From Bacteroidota bacterium (GTDB lineage: Bacteria > Bacteroidota > Ignavibacteria > Ignavibacteriales > Melioribacteraceae), in the NCBI GenBank assembly GCA_021820065.1, contig JAKAEE010000018.1, positions 2,523 through 53,792 on the forward strand: a DNA stretch of 51,270 bases, read 5' to 3'. Within the stretch, counting starts at the first letter, position 1. Each line of letters starts with the position of its first letter. A model generated the notes under the pieces. The model did not search any database. It had not been told where the DNA came from and saw only the letters and a program-made list of their open reading frames with translations. A program made the position numbers and the translations under genes. This document shows positions 17,513 to 26,800 of this stretch, piece by piece.

Positions 17513-18415
17513 ATGAAATCCGGACAAATGTTTTGGGGTTTTTTTCTTTTAACGCTTGGCGCTCTGTTCTTGTTCACCAAGTATGATATGATTCAAAGTT
17601 CATTCGAGTTCGTTTGGAATATCTGGCCTCTGCTGTTTGTCTTCTGGGGTGCGATGGTAATTTTCAAAAGTTCTTTCGTCCGTCCGGCTGTGAGTGCACT
17701 GTTCGGAATTTTTCTCGCACTTCTGATTTTCGGAATCATCCACAATGCATTTTGGGGTTTTGATTTTGATGAGGGCAGCAAAGATCATTTCACAGATTAC
17801 TATTACGAAGATTTCAATCCGGCATACAAATCAGCCAGTCTCGAAATTAATTCCGGCGCCGGTCAGTTTAGTATTACAAACACAACCGATAAACTTGTTG
17901 AAGGCAAAACTTACGGCAGTTTAGCTGAATATGATTTTCATTCTGAGAAGTCGGATTCGAGTGTTGACGTAATATTCGATTACGGGAAAAAAGGTCCCAA
18001 CTTTTTTGTCGGCAAGTTTAGAAATCGGTTGGACGTTTCATTGAACGTTCTTCCGGTTTGGGATATTACTTTGAACATCGGCGCTTCAAAATCGAATTTC
18101 GATTTATCGAATTTCAAAGTGAAAAATCTCGACTTGCATACGGGCGCAACGAGCACTAAAATAAAACTTGGTGATAAGTACGATCAAACGACAAATGTTA
18201 GCGTTGATATGGGCGCGGCAAGCTTAACCTTGGAAGTTCCGCAAAACGTAGGATGCGAAATTCAATCCGACATGGCACTCGCATCCAAACATATTGACGG
18301 ATTCTCGAGCAGAGGCAGCGGGCATTACATAACAGATAATTTTGAGAACAGCACCAAAAGAATTCTTATCGATGTGAAAGGCGGAGTTTCTTCGCTGACC
18401 GTACGGCGCTACTAG
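17513..18415 (+). CDS. LiaF/toastrack-type envelope protein
   Basis: This 300-residue protein has three or four N-terminal transmembrane segments (about 5-85; DUF5668/LiaF-like). They are followed by a soluble beta-helical domain (about 110-300) with the repeated pattern LEINSGAGQFSI, LNIGASKSNFDLSNF, LDLHTGATSTKI and VDMGAASLTLEVP, typical of toastrack/DUF4097-like folds. It is coupled to the PspC gene and probably works with it in membrane-stress response. Its last 50 bases overlap the convergent MGMT-family gene. Confidence 0.75.
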   Translation: MKSGQMFWGFFLLTLGALFLFTKYDMIQSSFEFVWNIWPLLFVFWGAMVIFKSSFVRPAVSALFGIFLALLIFGIIHNAFWGFDFDEGSKDHFTDYYYEDFNPAYKSASLEINSGAGQFSITNTTDKLVEGKTYGSLAEYDFHSEKSDSSVDVIFDYGKKGPNFFVGKFRNRLDVSLNVLPVWDITLNIGASKSNFDLSNFKVKNLDLHTGATSTKIKLGDKYDQTTNVSVDMGAASLTLEVPQNVGCEIQSDMALASKHIDGFSSRGSGHYITDNFENSTKRILIDVKGGVSSLTVRRY

Positions 18416-18761
18416 CTTTTTTCTTTTTCATTTTAGCTTTTAGTTTCGGGGGAATCCAAACATGCTTTTCCATATTTACGCAGCCGTCTTCATCAAACTC
18501 AATACCTTCAGAGCGCAGCATATCTTCCATTAAATGATAATCACCGAAATGAATTTTGCCGGTCAACGCACCGAATCTATTCACGACTCTGTGACATGGC
18601 AAACCGCTTTCACTTGCACCGTTTAGCGCCCAGCCAACCGTTCGTGCCGACGATCTGATCCCACAAGCTTCGGCAATGTTTCCATAAGTTGTAACTTTTC
18701 CGCGCGGTATCTTTGCAACAATTTTATAAACGCGATCAAAAAAATCTGATTTAGCTTTCAT
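18366..18761 (-). CDS. MGMT-family (Ogt C-terminal domain) protein
   Basis: This 131-residue protein consists only of the DNA-binding/alkyl-transfer domain of O6-alkylguanine-DNA alkyltransferases: IPRGKVTTYGNIAEACG, SARTVGWALNG and GLPCHRVVNRFGAL. The active-site Cys in PCHRV is kept, so it is not a tryptophan-type ATL. The N-terminal domain is missing and the tail (100-131) is lysine-rich. It may repair alkyl lesions or flag them for excision repair. It follows yjbQ and overlaps a convergent gene by 50 bases. Confidence 0.85.
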   Translation of the reverse strand: MKAKSDFFDRVYKIVAKIPRGKVTTYGNIAEACGIRSSARTVGWALNGASESGLPCHRVVNRFGALTGKIHFGDYHLMEDMLRSEGIEFDEDGCVNMEKHVWIPPKLKAKMKKKKASSAVRSAKKLRLSHR

Positions 18762-18819
18762 CCTTAAAAATTCTTACCTATTAATTCTCAATTTGCAATT
18801 CTCAATTCTCAATTGCTCT

Positions 18820-19233
18820 TCACTCGCCCATAACTTTAATAATTAATCGTTTCCTTCTTTGCCCATCAAACTCGGCGTAGTAAACTTGCTGCCAAGGACC
18901 GAAATCGAGTTTGCCATTTGTAACCGGAATTATCACTTCGTGATGCACGAGCATACTTTTCAAATGTGCGTCACCATTGTCTTCGCCCGTGCGGTGATGA
19001 CGGTAATCCGACTTAAACGGCGCAAGTTTTTCAAGCCATTCGTCGATGTCTTGAATCAATCCGCTTTCGGCATCATTAACATAAACTCCGGCAGTTATGT
19101 GCATTGCAGAAACCAAAATCATTCCTTCTTTGATTCCGCTTTTCTGCAAAGCTTTTTCAACTTCGCCGGTGATGTTAATGTATTCTCTTTTCTTTGCGGT
19201 GTTGAACCAGAGATATTCAGTGTGAGTTTTCAT
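18820..19233 (-). CDS. YjbQ/UPF0047 family protein
   Basis: This 137-residue single-domain protein of the YjbQ family has the conserved stretches [20 protein letters not shown] (about 38-57), [23 protein letters not shown] with the metal-binding His cluster, and [22 protein letters not shown]. The family has been linked to secondary thiamine-phosphate synthase activity, but its physiological role is unsettled. The start lies only 14 bases after the prfB stop, so the two are probably cotranscribed. Confidence 0.9.
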   Translation of the reverse strand: MKTHTEYLWFNTAKKREYINITGEVEKALQKSGIKEGMILVSAMHITAGVYVNDAESGLIQDIDEWLEKLAPFKSDYRHHRTGEDNGDAHLKSMLVHHEVIIPVTNGKLDFGPWQQVYYAEFDGQRRKRLIIKVMGE

Positions 19234-19247
19234 TGCGGCACCAATAC

Positions 19248-20349
19248 TTAACTCTGAGAAAATTTCAGCAGGTACTCTTTGATGAATCCGTTTATGTCTC
19301 CGTCCATAACACCCTGAGTATCAGAAGTTTCCCAATCGGTGCGGTGATCTTTAACCATGTTGTAAGGATGAAAAACGTACGAACGGATTTGACTTCCCCA
19401 TTCAATTTTCATTTTGGTTTTTTCAATTTCATCGGCAGCAGCAGTTTGCTTTTCCAATTCAATCTGATAAAGACGCGAGCGCAGCATTTTGAAAGCGTTG
19501 GTTTTGTTTTGAAGCTGCGAACGTTCCGTTTGACACGCAGCTACAACACCGGTTGGAATGTGAGTGATACGCACAGCGGTTTCAACTTTGTTAACGTTCT
19601 GTCCCCCTTTGCCGCCGGAACGGAATGTATCGATTCTCAAATCAGCGGGATTGATGTCTATTTCAATCGTATCATCAACTTCGGGAATTACAAACACCGA
19701 TGCGAATGAAGTGTGCCGGCGCTTGTTCGAGTCGAACGGTGAAATGCGAACGAGACGATGCACTCCGTTCTCAGCTTTCAAATATCCAAACGCAAACTCA
19801 CCTTCAACTTCAATCGTTGCACTTTTGATTCCGGCACCGTCGCCGTCGAGCCAGTCAACTAAATTCATTTTGTAACCGTTCTGCTCGCCCCAGCGCAAAT
19901 ACATCCTCATTAACATTTGCGCCCAATCTTGAGATTCCGTTCCGCCCGCGCCGGAATGAATTGTCATAATACAATTCTTGTCATCGTCTTTGCCGCTAAG
20001 CATACTTTTAAGTTCAAGATCGGAATAACTTTTTCCCAGCGCGTCCAACTCCGTTTCGATTTCACTTGCTAACTTTTCGTCTTGTTCGGCTTCAGCAAGT
20101 TCTATGAACTCTCCAACATTTTTTTGCTGCGCGTCTATTTTATTCCACGCATCAACCCAAATTTGAAGTGATTTTGATTTTTGAAATACTGATTGTGCGT
20201 TCTTCTGATCGTTCCAGAATCCCGGCGCTTCGGATTGCTTGCGGATTTCTTCTATCTGTTTTTCTTTATCGGCTAACTTAAAGATAACCCCGTAGATTGT
20301 TGATCTTCTCTGTATACTCGCTTAATCTTTTCAATTGATCTTCGAACAT
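19248..20349 (-). CDS. prfB: peptide chain release factor 2, programmed +1 frameshift
   Basis: RF2 terminates translation at UGA and UAA. The gene starts at 20349 (AGGGA ribosome site). Its first 23 codons, ending LRGYL, stop at an in-frame TAA (20280-20278). A +1 shift skipping one base at 20280 continues in the long frame to 19248, giving about 366 residues, the normal RF2 length. The shifted frame reads [12 protein letters not shown] directly afterwards and matches the RF2 N-terminal coiled coil. Further on are the recognition motif SPF ([14 protein letters not shown]) and the catalytic GGQ in [17 protein letters not shown]. The stop at the shift is UAA, not the usual UGA. A start at 20048 would miss about 100 residues and is wrong. 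Confidence 0.93.
20278..20292 (-). promoter_or_regulatory. prfB recoding site (CUU UAA G)
   Basis: On the minus strand the sequence reads ACGGGGTTATCTTTAAG. A GGGG stimulator resembling an internal Shine-Dalgarno sits four bases before the slippery CTT, and the next codon is TAA. The ribosome slips from CUU to UUU and continues with AAG. In most bacteria the stop is UGA, which only RF2 reads and which therefore senses RF2 shortage. UAA would also be read by RF1. Confidence 0.85.
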
Positions 20350-20367
20350 ATTTTTTCCCTTTCGTAG

Positions 20368-20512
20368 GGAACGGTCTATGACCGTTCCATGATTTTTTTT
20401 TCGAACGGATCACAAACCCGTCCGACTTTTATTTTCAACTGGTTTAGGAAGGGTCATAGACCCTTCCGGCATTTGTTTTCAACCGGTTTTAGGAAGGGTC
20501 ATAGACCCTTCC
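20368..20512. repeat. cluster of short palindromes upstream of prfB
   Basis: Three perfect or near-perfect 21-bp palindromes lie here: GGAACGGTC/GACCGTTCC at 20368-20388, and GGAAGGGTC/GACCCTTCC at 20447-20467 and 20492-20512. A weaker one, CGGA...TCCG, is near 20405-20424. T-rich spacers separate them. They fill the gap between the AtuA-related gene and prfB and look like REP-type dispersed elements. They might affect the prfB leader, but no T-run terminator is evident. Confidence 0.75.
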
Positions 20513-20521
20513 CTACAAACA

Positions 20522-20836
20522 TTAAATTTCTATTTCCATTTTCAGCAACGCCGCGGCTAATGTTTTACCTTGAGCGTCATGTTTCAGCGAAACTGTTCCG
20601 CCGCCGCCGAGTGTGTTGTGAAGCAAAAAATTCAGCGCGCAAATGTTCGGCATTTCAAAACGTTCGACTTTGCCGAAACAGATCCCTTCAAAATGTTTCT
20701 TCACTCGTTCGGTTGTCAAATGCTTTTTGATAATCTCATAACCTTTGTCGTCGTACGCAACAATACCGACGTTCGCTGCATCGCCTTTATCTCCGCTGCG
20801 TCCGTGTGCAATATCTATTAATTTTATTTTACTCAT
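20522..20836 (-). CDS. AtuA-related small protein
   Basis: This 104-residue protein matches the small domain found at the C-terminus of, or beside, AtuA-type DUF1446 proteins: IDIAHGRSGDKGDAANVGIVAYD at the start, KVERFEMPNICALNFLL in the middle and GGGGTVSLKHDAQGKTLAAALL at the end. It overlaps the larger partner by four bases (ATGA), so the two are translated together and probably form one enzyme. The biochemical activity is not known. Confidence 0.82.
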   Translation of the reverse strand: MSKIKLIDIAHGRSGDKGDAANVGIVAYDDKGYEIIKKHLTTERVKKHFEGICFGKVERFEMPNICALNFLLHNTLGGGGTVSLKHDAQGKTLAAALLKMEIEI

Positions 20837-22194
20837 GTCGTTATTATCTCAACTTTTGGATGAACAAGTTTTTTCGGCATCAACGCCGGCCAGTATGCAA
20901 TCACTTCGTTTGCTTTCGGACGACCGCCCGCAAATCCGGTTACGCTTGGCGGACCGGTTAAAATCAACGGTGCAATTTCTTTGCCGAACGCTTCAATATC
21001 ATGATGATTGGCGCTGCGAACACCGACACGCAAAACCACTTCATTAATTTCATTCTGTTCCGATGCCAGAGGACCATGGCAGGCATTCACTCCGAGAAAC
21101 TCTGTTCTGATTTCATCAAACTTCAATCCTAAATCCGAAAGACGCGTGCGCAAAATTTCATCTGCCTTCTTTGCTTTCTCCAACGCATCCGGCCAACTGT
21201 AAGTTAAACTTCCGATTGCAGTGTAACCGTCATTGTACGCCATCGAAACTTTGTAAAGATCGGTCGCAGGCTTTCCCTTGATTCCAAAAACTCTTACTCT
21301 GTCTTTTCCCTGTTGTTCAAGATTGATCGTAGTAAAATCCGCAACGCATTCCGGCGTAATATAATTTGTCGGATCGCCGATTTCATACATCAACTGTTCG
21401 CTCACCGTGTCAACGGAAACCATTCCGCCGGTATTCTCATGTTTCGTTACAACAAATTCTCCGTTCGGATAAGCTTCGGCAATCGGGAAACCGATATGCG
21501 CGAGATCCGGCACAGATCGCCAGTCGCCGAGGAAATTTCCGCCGCTTGATTGTCCGCCGCATTCAAGAATGTGTCCCGCAATTACACCAGCTGCAAGTTT
21601 ATCCCAATCATCCCACGACCATTTGAATTCGTGAATCATCGGCGCGTAAGTGAGAGATGTATCAGTCGTGCGACCGGTGATAATTATTTGCGCGCCTTTC
21701 TTCAGCGCTTCAACAATCGGGCGTGCGCCAAAGTAAACGTTGGCACTGATCAATCTTTCTTTCACATCGGTAACCTTCTGACCGGACTCCATGTTATCCA
21801 AACCGGCACCGTGTTTCAAAAGATTGTCAATCGAATCCAAAATATCATCGCCGGTAACCACGCCGATCTTCAAACCTTTGATGCCTTGCTTGTGAGCGCA
21901 CTTAACAATTTCTTCAACGCATCCCATCGGATTGGCGCCGCCGCCGTTCGTAATTACTTTTATATTTTTTTCCGCGATGTGCGGAAGAATGTCTTTCATA
22001 ATTTGAATTAAATCTTTTGCGTATCCCGCAGCCGGATTTCTCTTCTTCTGTTTTTGCATGATGGACATCGTTACCTCGGCAAGAAAATCCATCATCAGGT
22101 AATCGATTTGACCTTTGGTTACTTGCTGAAGCGGAATTGACTGAAGATCGCCCCAGAAACCGGAACCGGATGCGATTCGAATTTTGTCTTTCAT
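20833..22194 (-). CDS. AtuA/DUF1446-family protein
   Basis: This 453-residue protein of the acyclic terpene utilisation AtuA family has the glycine-rich N-terminal SGSGFWGDL, YLMMDFLAEVTMSIMQKQ, ITNGGGANPMGC near 81 and IIITGRTTDTSLTYAP near 170. AtuA is required for growth on citronellol in Pseudomonas, but most homologues occur outside that pathway and the reaction is undefined. No acyl-CoA carboxylase or other terpene genes are nearby, so a terpene role is not supported here. It is paired with the small downstream protein. Confidence 0.85.
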   Translation of the reverse strand: MKDKIRIASGSGFWGDLQSIPLQQVTKGQIDYLMMDFLAEVTMSIMQKQKKRNPAAGYAKDLIQIMKDILPHIAEKNIKVITNGGGANPMGCVEEIVKCAHKQGIKGLKIGVVTGDDILDSIDNLLKHGAGLDNMESGQKVTDVKERLISANVYFGARPIVEALKKGAQIIITGRTTDTSLTYAPMIHEFKWSWDDWDKLAAGVIAGHILECGGQSSGGNFLGDWRSVPDLAHIGFPIAEAYPNGEFVVTKHENTGGMVSVDTVSEQLMYEIGDPTNYITPECVADFTTINLEQQGKDRVRVFGIKGKPATDLYKVSMAYNDGYTAIGSLTYSWPDALEKAKKADEILRTRLSDLGLKFDEIRTEFLGVNACHGPLASEQNEINEVVLRVGVRSANHHDIEAFGKEIAPLILTGPPSVTGFAGGRPKANEVIAYWPALMPKKLVHPKVEIITT

Positions 22195-22238
22195 AAATCC
22201 TTCAAGAACTGATAATCATTAACAATATGGTTGGATAG

Positions 22239-22589
22239 TCAGATTACTTCCTCTAACTCTCTTTTAAGAATTGGAAGTTCGTTAAGGATTATTCCCCAAA
22301 CTTCCTCGGCATCTATTCCAAAATACTGATATGCAATAATATTTCTAAATCCTTTGATGTTTGACCAATCCACTTTAGAATTATTTTCCTTAAACTCATC
22401 CGAAAGTTTAGCTACCATTTCGCCAATGATAACAAAATTCATTAATACAGCATCAAAACTTTTATTATCGTTGTAAAGTTCGTCGGCATTTTGAAAAAGT
22501 TGAGTATAATTACTAATCTTATTTATCGAATCTAAAATGTTTTGTAAACAGTTCTTATCTTTTTGCTTGATAGGCATATGTCGCCTCAT
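22239..22589 (-). CDS. hepT: HepT-like HEPN (DUF86) protein, altered active site
   Basis: This protein is 112-116 residues depending on whether the ATG at 22589 or the one four codons later is used. It is the HEPN partner of an MNT/HEPN toxin-antitoxin pair. The usual R-x4-6-H-x-Y RNase motif reads GFRNIIAYQYFGID: the His is a Tyr (codon TAT where CAT is expected), while the Arg and last Tyr remain. It may be an inactive toxin, or its motif may be shifted. It overlaps the nucleotidyltransferase gene by 35 bases. In such systems the partner adenylylates the HEPN tyrosine. Confidence 0.83.
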   Translation of the reverse strand: MRRHMPIKQKDKNCLQNILDSINKISNYTQLFQNADELYNDNKSFDAVLMNFVIIGEMVAKLSDEFKENNSKVDWSNIKGFRNIIAYQYFGIDAEEVWGIILNELPILKRELEEVI

Positions 22590-22869
22590 GCAAGATCTGT
22601 TTTCTAAAAATCGGTTTAATATATTTTTCTCTGCAAATATCTACGCTTAGATTAAATTTCTGCCGAAACAATTCCCGAACTTCATTTTTAATTCTAAAAA
22701 TATTCTCGGTTTGAGGTTCAAATTCAATAATCAAGTCTATGTCGCTCAGCTCACTTTGCTCATTTCTAGAGTATGAACCAAACAATCCCAACTTAACAAT
22801 GTGATACCGGTTGCGAAACAAAGATTCGTTTTCTTTTATGAATTGTAATATTTGACCTTTTTGAACCAT
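22555..22869 (-). CDS. mntA: MntA-like minimal nucleotidyltransferase
   Basis: This 104-residue MNT-type nucleotidyltransferase has the core motif GLFGSYSRNEQSELSDIDLIIEF (about 28-50) with the GSxS...DxD catalytic pattern. The third acidic residue is in LSVDICRE near 79. It acts as the antitoxin by AMPylating the HepT toxin. Translation is coupled to the downstream overlapping hepT-like gene. There is no attC-like boundary around the pair, so it may be a separate insertion beside the island. Confidence 0.87.
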   Translation of the reverse strand: MVQKGQILQFIKENESLFRNRYHIVKLGLFGSYSRNEQSELSDIDLIIEFEPQTENIFRIKNEVRELFRQKFNLSVDICREKYIKPIFRKQILHEATYAYQAKR

Positions 22870-22978
22870 GTGAAAAATTTTAAGTAGAATAAATATAACA
22901 TTTAATGAAGTGAATTATTTCTCCGAAAATTTTCTGCGTAAAGATAAGGAAGGAAGTGATGGAATAAAAATAAAACGA

Positions 22979-23215
22979 TTATTTCTCTGCGTGCTTTGCG
23001 CTTCTTATTACTTCCCTTATTTTCTTCTGGCTGGACTGACTTATTTCCGCCGTGAATGCCATAAAAAGTTTTCCGTCTATTTTACTTTTCCTTCCTCTGG
23101 GTTGATAACTGAATCCGAGAAAGTCGAACTTAACTTTTTCTTGCTTTTCTTTTCGGCGATAGTCTTTGCAGTATTTTATTGCCGTCTTTTCTTCTTTGAT
23201 TTGCAGCGGAACGTG
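22979..23215 (-). pseudogene. group II intron maturase/RT remnant (C-terminal part)
   Basis: A reading frame of about 80 residues on the minus strand contains KTAIKYCKDYRRK, then VKFDFLGFSYQPRGRKS and FMAFTAEISQSSQKKIREVIRS. This is the end of the reverse transcriptase and the start of the group II intron maturase domain (FDFLGF and the S-x-A/S-KK-IR pattern). The RT catalytic YxDD part and the C-terminal DNA-binding and HNH parts are absent. It abuts the saccharopine-dehydrogenase fragment directly, so it is a leftover of an intron insertion and deletion. About 100 bp downstream (22870-22978) hold nothing I recognise. Confidence 0.7.
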
Positions 23216-23639
23216 CCAGAACATTATCGATACCGGGACAGCCGCCCAATCCTACTATTATAAGAATGTTTTCTTTTACTGCGTCATTGTGAAGGTCATA
23301 CATCTTCGGGGTAACTTCATATTCGTCGTTGATATCAACCAAATTCACTTTCGCTCTAATAGCTGCAAATGCAATGGGCAATTCATATTTGTAATTCGGT
23401 CCAATGCAATTCACAGCTACCGCACACCCTTCCATCAATTCTGCAAGTGATTTGATATCGGAAGCGTCGATTTCGTGGACGGATATTTTTGTTGTATTCG
23501 GTTTTAGTGTATCAATAACAAGGTGGGCCTTTGATACGGTTCTTGTTCCGATCAGCAGTTCGTTGAAGTGTCCGAACTCGTAAAGATCCCTTAAAGCTTC
23601 TTCCCCCATTTCGCCGCAGCCTAAAAGCAATGCTTTCAT
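23206..23639 (-). pseudogene. truncated saccharopine dehydrogenase-like protein
   Basis: About 145 residues match the NADP-binding half of saccharopine dehydrogenase-like oxidoreductases: GCGEMGEEALRDL Rossmann start, AVAVNCIGPNYKYELPIAFAAI and IIVGLGGCPGIDNVLARSAA. The family usually has 350-400 residues. Homology stops at ARSAANQ, and from there the DNA belongs, in another frame, to the intron maturase remnant. The frame stays open to 23130 with unrelated lysine-rich sequence. It is a broken gene, although its start and first 430 bases look intact. Confidence 0.75.
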
Positions 23640-23714
23640 AATTTACTCCGGCATTTATAATTTTCGTTAATTAATAAAAAATCACTTTTGTCTCATCTCT
23701 ATATTTTAGCAGTA

Positions 23715-23850
23715 ACGGCGTAGTTTTTAAGTCGCAGATCCCGTGCCTTTTACGGGGCAGCCGCCCAACATTTACCCGCCAGCTTTTTGGCGGGCAGCAC
23801 AGTTTGCCCCGCAGCATTATTGCGGGGGCACCCGCGTAATTGGCTTTATA
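23715..23850 (-). repeat. attC-like site after the single-chain R-M gene
   Basis: Read on the minus strand, the site starts at the stop codon of the R-M gene (ACGGTATAAAGCC) and contains palindromes CCCCGCA...TGCGGGG and CCCGCCA...TGGCGGG. It ends with GATCTGCGACTTAAAAACTACGCCGTTACTG. The end block is shared with sites at 28559-28702 and 6868-6991. The GGTATAA start is close to the reverse complement of the GTTATAACG found just upstream of the R-M gene. Confidence 0.5.
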
Positions 23851-26800
23851 CCGTTTTCTCAACACTCTCAAAATGTTTATCTATCTCATTCTGTAATTCA
23901 ATCGTCTTTGATAGTGCCGTTACTATTTTGCAATAGGTTTGTATCTCTTCCAAAGTTAGAGTTCTTTCTTTTCTGTCTTTTAACCACTTTTCACAAACTT
24001 GATAACCGCCAATTTGATATTGCCATACTTGTTCCGGAACATTGTTGAAATATTGCTCTTTGTTTATCCAAACTTTCCCGCCAGAACCGGGATGTTCCAT
24101 TTCATTTTCATATTTAGGCTTTTTTACTTTATTGCTTCCGCTTTTGGGATACTTGGAAATAGTTTTATCCAAATCCTTAGATTTGAGTAAATGTAAATCC
24201 GTTAGCTGTTTACCAAGTTTGCCAAGTTGAATAAAGAGATGATAGTCTTTAGTAAACGGAATACGCGGAAAGTCTATCTTTAAGAACTCTGCGTATTTTG
24301 TACGGTAGATATTGCTGTAAAGAATCGCATAGATGTAATAAAATATCTCTTCCGGTGTTATTTTCTTTTTGTAATTCTCTTTTAATTCGTCAAACAATCC
24401 CGGCTTTATGTTTGGCTGACGAGTCGTATATTTTACTTCCGGTTCAAACATCATCATCTGAACAAGCGGATTCTTCTTTTTGTCTTTTCTTTCTGGATAG
24501 AGGTATAAAGGAGCTTGTTGAATAATACCTTTGCTAGAGAAGAATGTTCGATTGTCCACCATTTGCTCGCTTACTAAAACTTGGGAATATGATTCTGAAG
24601 TTGAAACTTGCCGCATAAAACATAAGGAAATATTTTCCTCTAACATATGGCGCACAACTTCTTGTCGCCCCCAGTCAACCATTTTTTCAGTGTAATAGAT
24701 ATGCCGAATATCAAAAGGACGATATAATATTTTAGAAAAATACATACCCCATTCATCATCCTTTGCTATTTCTTTCCTTGCAACTTTATATTTCCATCCT
24801 CTTGAGTCTTTTAATTTGTATCTATCTTTTATAGAAACATCGCTAATGAGTAAACTTCTGAATTCCTCAATTCGTCTTTTCAGTACATCTTTATCAATAT
24901 CAATTACGAAACCGTCTCTTGCAGTAACAATTCCAGTTACATTTATAGGGAATATATCTTGTAAAGAAACAAAGTTATTATAACTTTCGCTATGCTTTTC
25001 ATCTCTTGGAATAAGGAAGTAATATGGTGTTTGTGGTTCAAGTTTCTTCCATTTTACATTTTGTATGCTGTGATTGTTAAGCCATTCATATTTAGTTTCT
25101 CGAAATCCAAAAATTTCATTATGTAAAATAGATTTAGCTTTCCCTTTTTTGTGTTTTATAAAAAATGCAATAGCCACGCCTTGTTGAATATCAAAAACAT
25201 TTTCATCTTTACCACCATCTGGGGCTTTCTCTTTCTTTGTACTATTTCCGTGAAGATCGAGAATATAAATTTCGTCAAAACTGCTCATTAGAGATTGGCG
25301 CATCCCTCTGAAAGTAGGATTATTTAGATAACCATGATTAGTAATAAAACCGAGGACACCTTCACCTGCTTGATCAATTTTCCATTGTGAAAAACGGATA
25401 AACTTCACATAGTCATCACCCAGCCAATGTTTTTTTTCACCAAACCATTTACCGTCTATAATCTTATAGTTTTCTATTTGTTCACCAATCCACGTTTTTT
25501 GTGCTATAAATAATTTTTTCTTTGCGATTTTTTCTATTGCCGATAATTCATAAGCAATATTTTCATTTCCTTCTTTAGTTAGAATATTATACCCTACTTT
25601 ATATTTACTTCCTTTTAATATTTCTAATTTTTCTTCACTACGGTTACTCGATATTCCTTGATAAGGTGGATTACCAAGTATAACTAAAATGGGAACTTTC
25701 TTTTTTACTTTTCCGGCTTCGTGACTCTCTGTAGAAAGAGACGACATTCCGGGAAATTTAGATTCAACTAACTCTTTCATTTCTAGCGTGTTTGTCAAAT
25801 AATATTTTACACGCTCTTCATCTTCCATTCTGTAACCGAGTTCTTCCAAAAGAAAAGACATCTTCATATGCCCTATCGCGTAAGGCGCCATCATCAATTC
25901 AAACGAATAATAATTTTGCAGAATCTGATTTTTAAGAAAAGTTTTTACTGCACCTTTGCCGTATTTCTCTTCAAATTCTTGAACAGCAACTTCAATAGAT
26001 TTCGCAAGAAAACTGAGCGTTCCGCCGGCGGGATCGAGAAGCGTTACATCTTTTGCTGCCAACCCATCACTAATCTCAAATTTATCTTTAAGTATCTGAT
26101 GAAGCGAACGGACAATAAAAGAGACAACCGGTTCCGGCGTATAATAAACTCCCCGTTTTTCTCTTGTTGCCGGATCATAAACCGAAAGAAATGTTTCGTA
26201 AAAATGTAATACCGGATCGCTTCCTTTTCCTTCGTGGTAATATTGATCCAATATTTTCTTTGCGTCCGCAACCGCAAGCACATCGGCAATATCATCAATA
26301 ATTATTTCCATCTGCTTTGGAATATCTTCCAATGAGATGTATTTGAATATATCTCTTAGAATTCCAATAGATTTTGGAATGCAAGAGTAAGCCGCTCTTC
26401 TATTAAACTCATCTCCGGCACGCAGACGCGCTGCAAACAAACCGTAAGTAATCGTTTGAGAATAAAGGTCGGCAAACTCGTCTTCTGAAATTCCTGCAAT
26501 TAGAAATTCTTTGAATGCATTATAAAATCCATGAATAGAATCGTTATTATTTTTCAACTCCTCGCTTACAACTTCATCCTTTAAGAACTTGGTTCTTTTG
26601 GCAAGCTCTACTGCAAGAGTTTTAGCAGTGTAGGTCTTAGGAAGTGAGAAATCTAAAAATCTTTCGAGCAGTTCAAATAATTTGTCTTCGTTTTCAATCG
26701 GCGGAATTGTGGAAAGTTTTTTAATGACAAAAGGACGAGCAATTGATATATGCTCAATCGGTTCTCCGTTTCTATATAAACGGAATTCCGTAAAGTTTGT

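Noticed and set aside
18366..18761. Alkyltransferase-like (ATL) protein lacking the active cysteine.
   Set aside because: The PCHRV cysteine is present, so it is kept as an MGMT-family protein.
19248..20048. Short RF2 starting at TTG 20048.
   Set aside because: The same frame continues upstream with RF2 coiled-coil sequence to the frameshift site, so the short form is an artefact.
22979..23224. Independent small gene of 81 codons.
   Set aside because: The sequence matches the inside of a group II intron maturase with no start signal. It is treated as a remnant.
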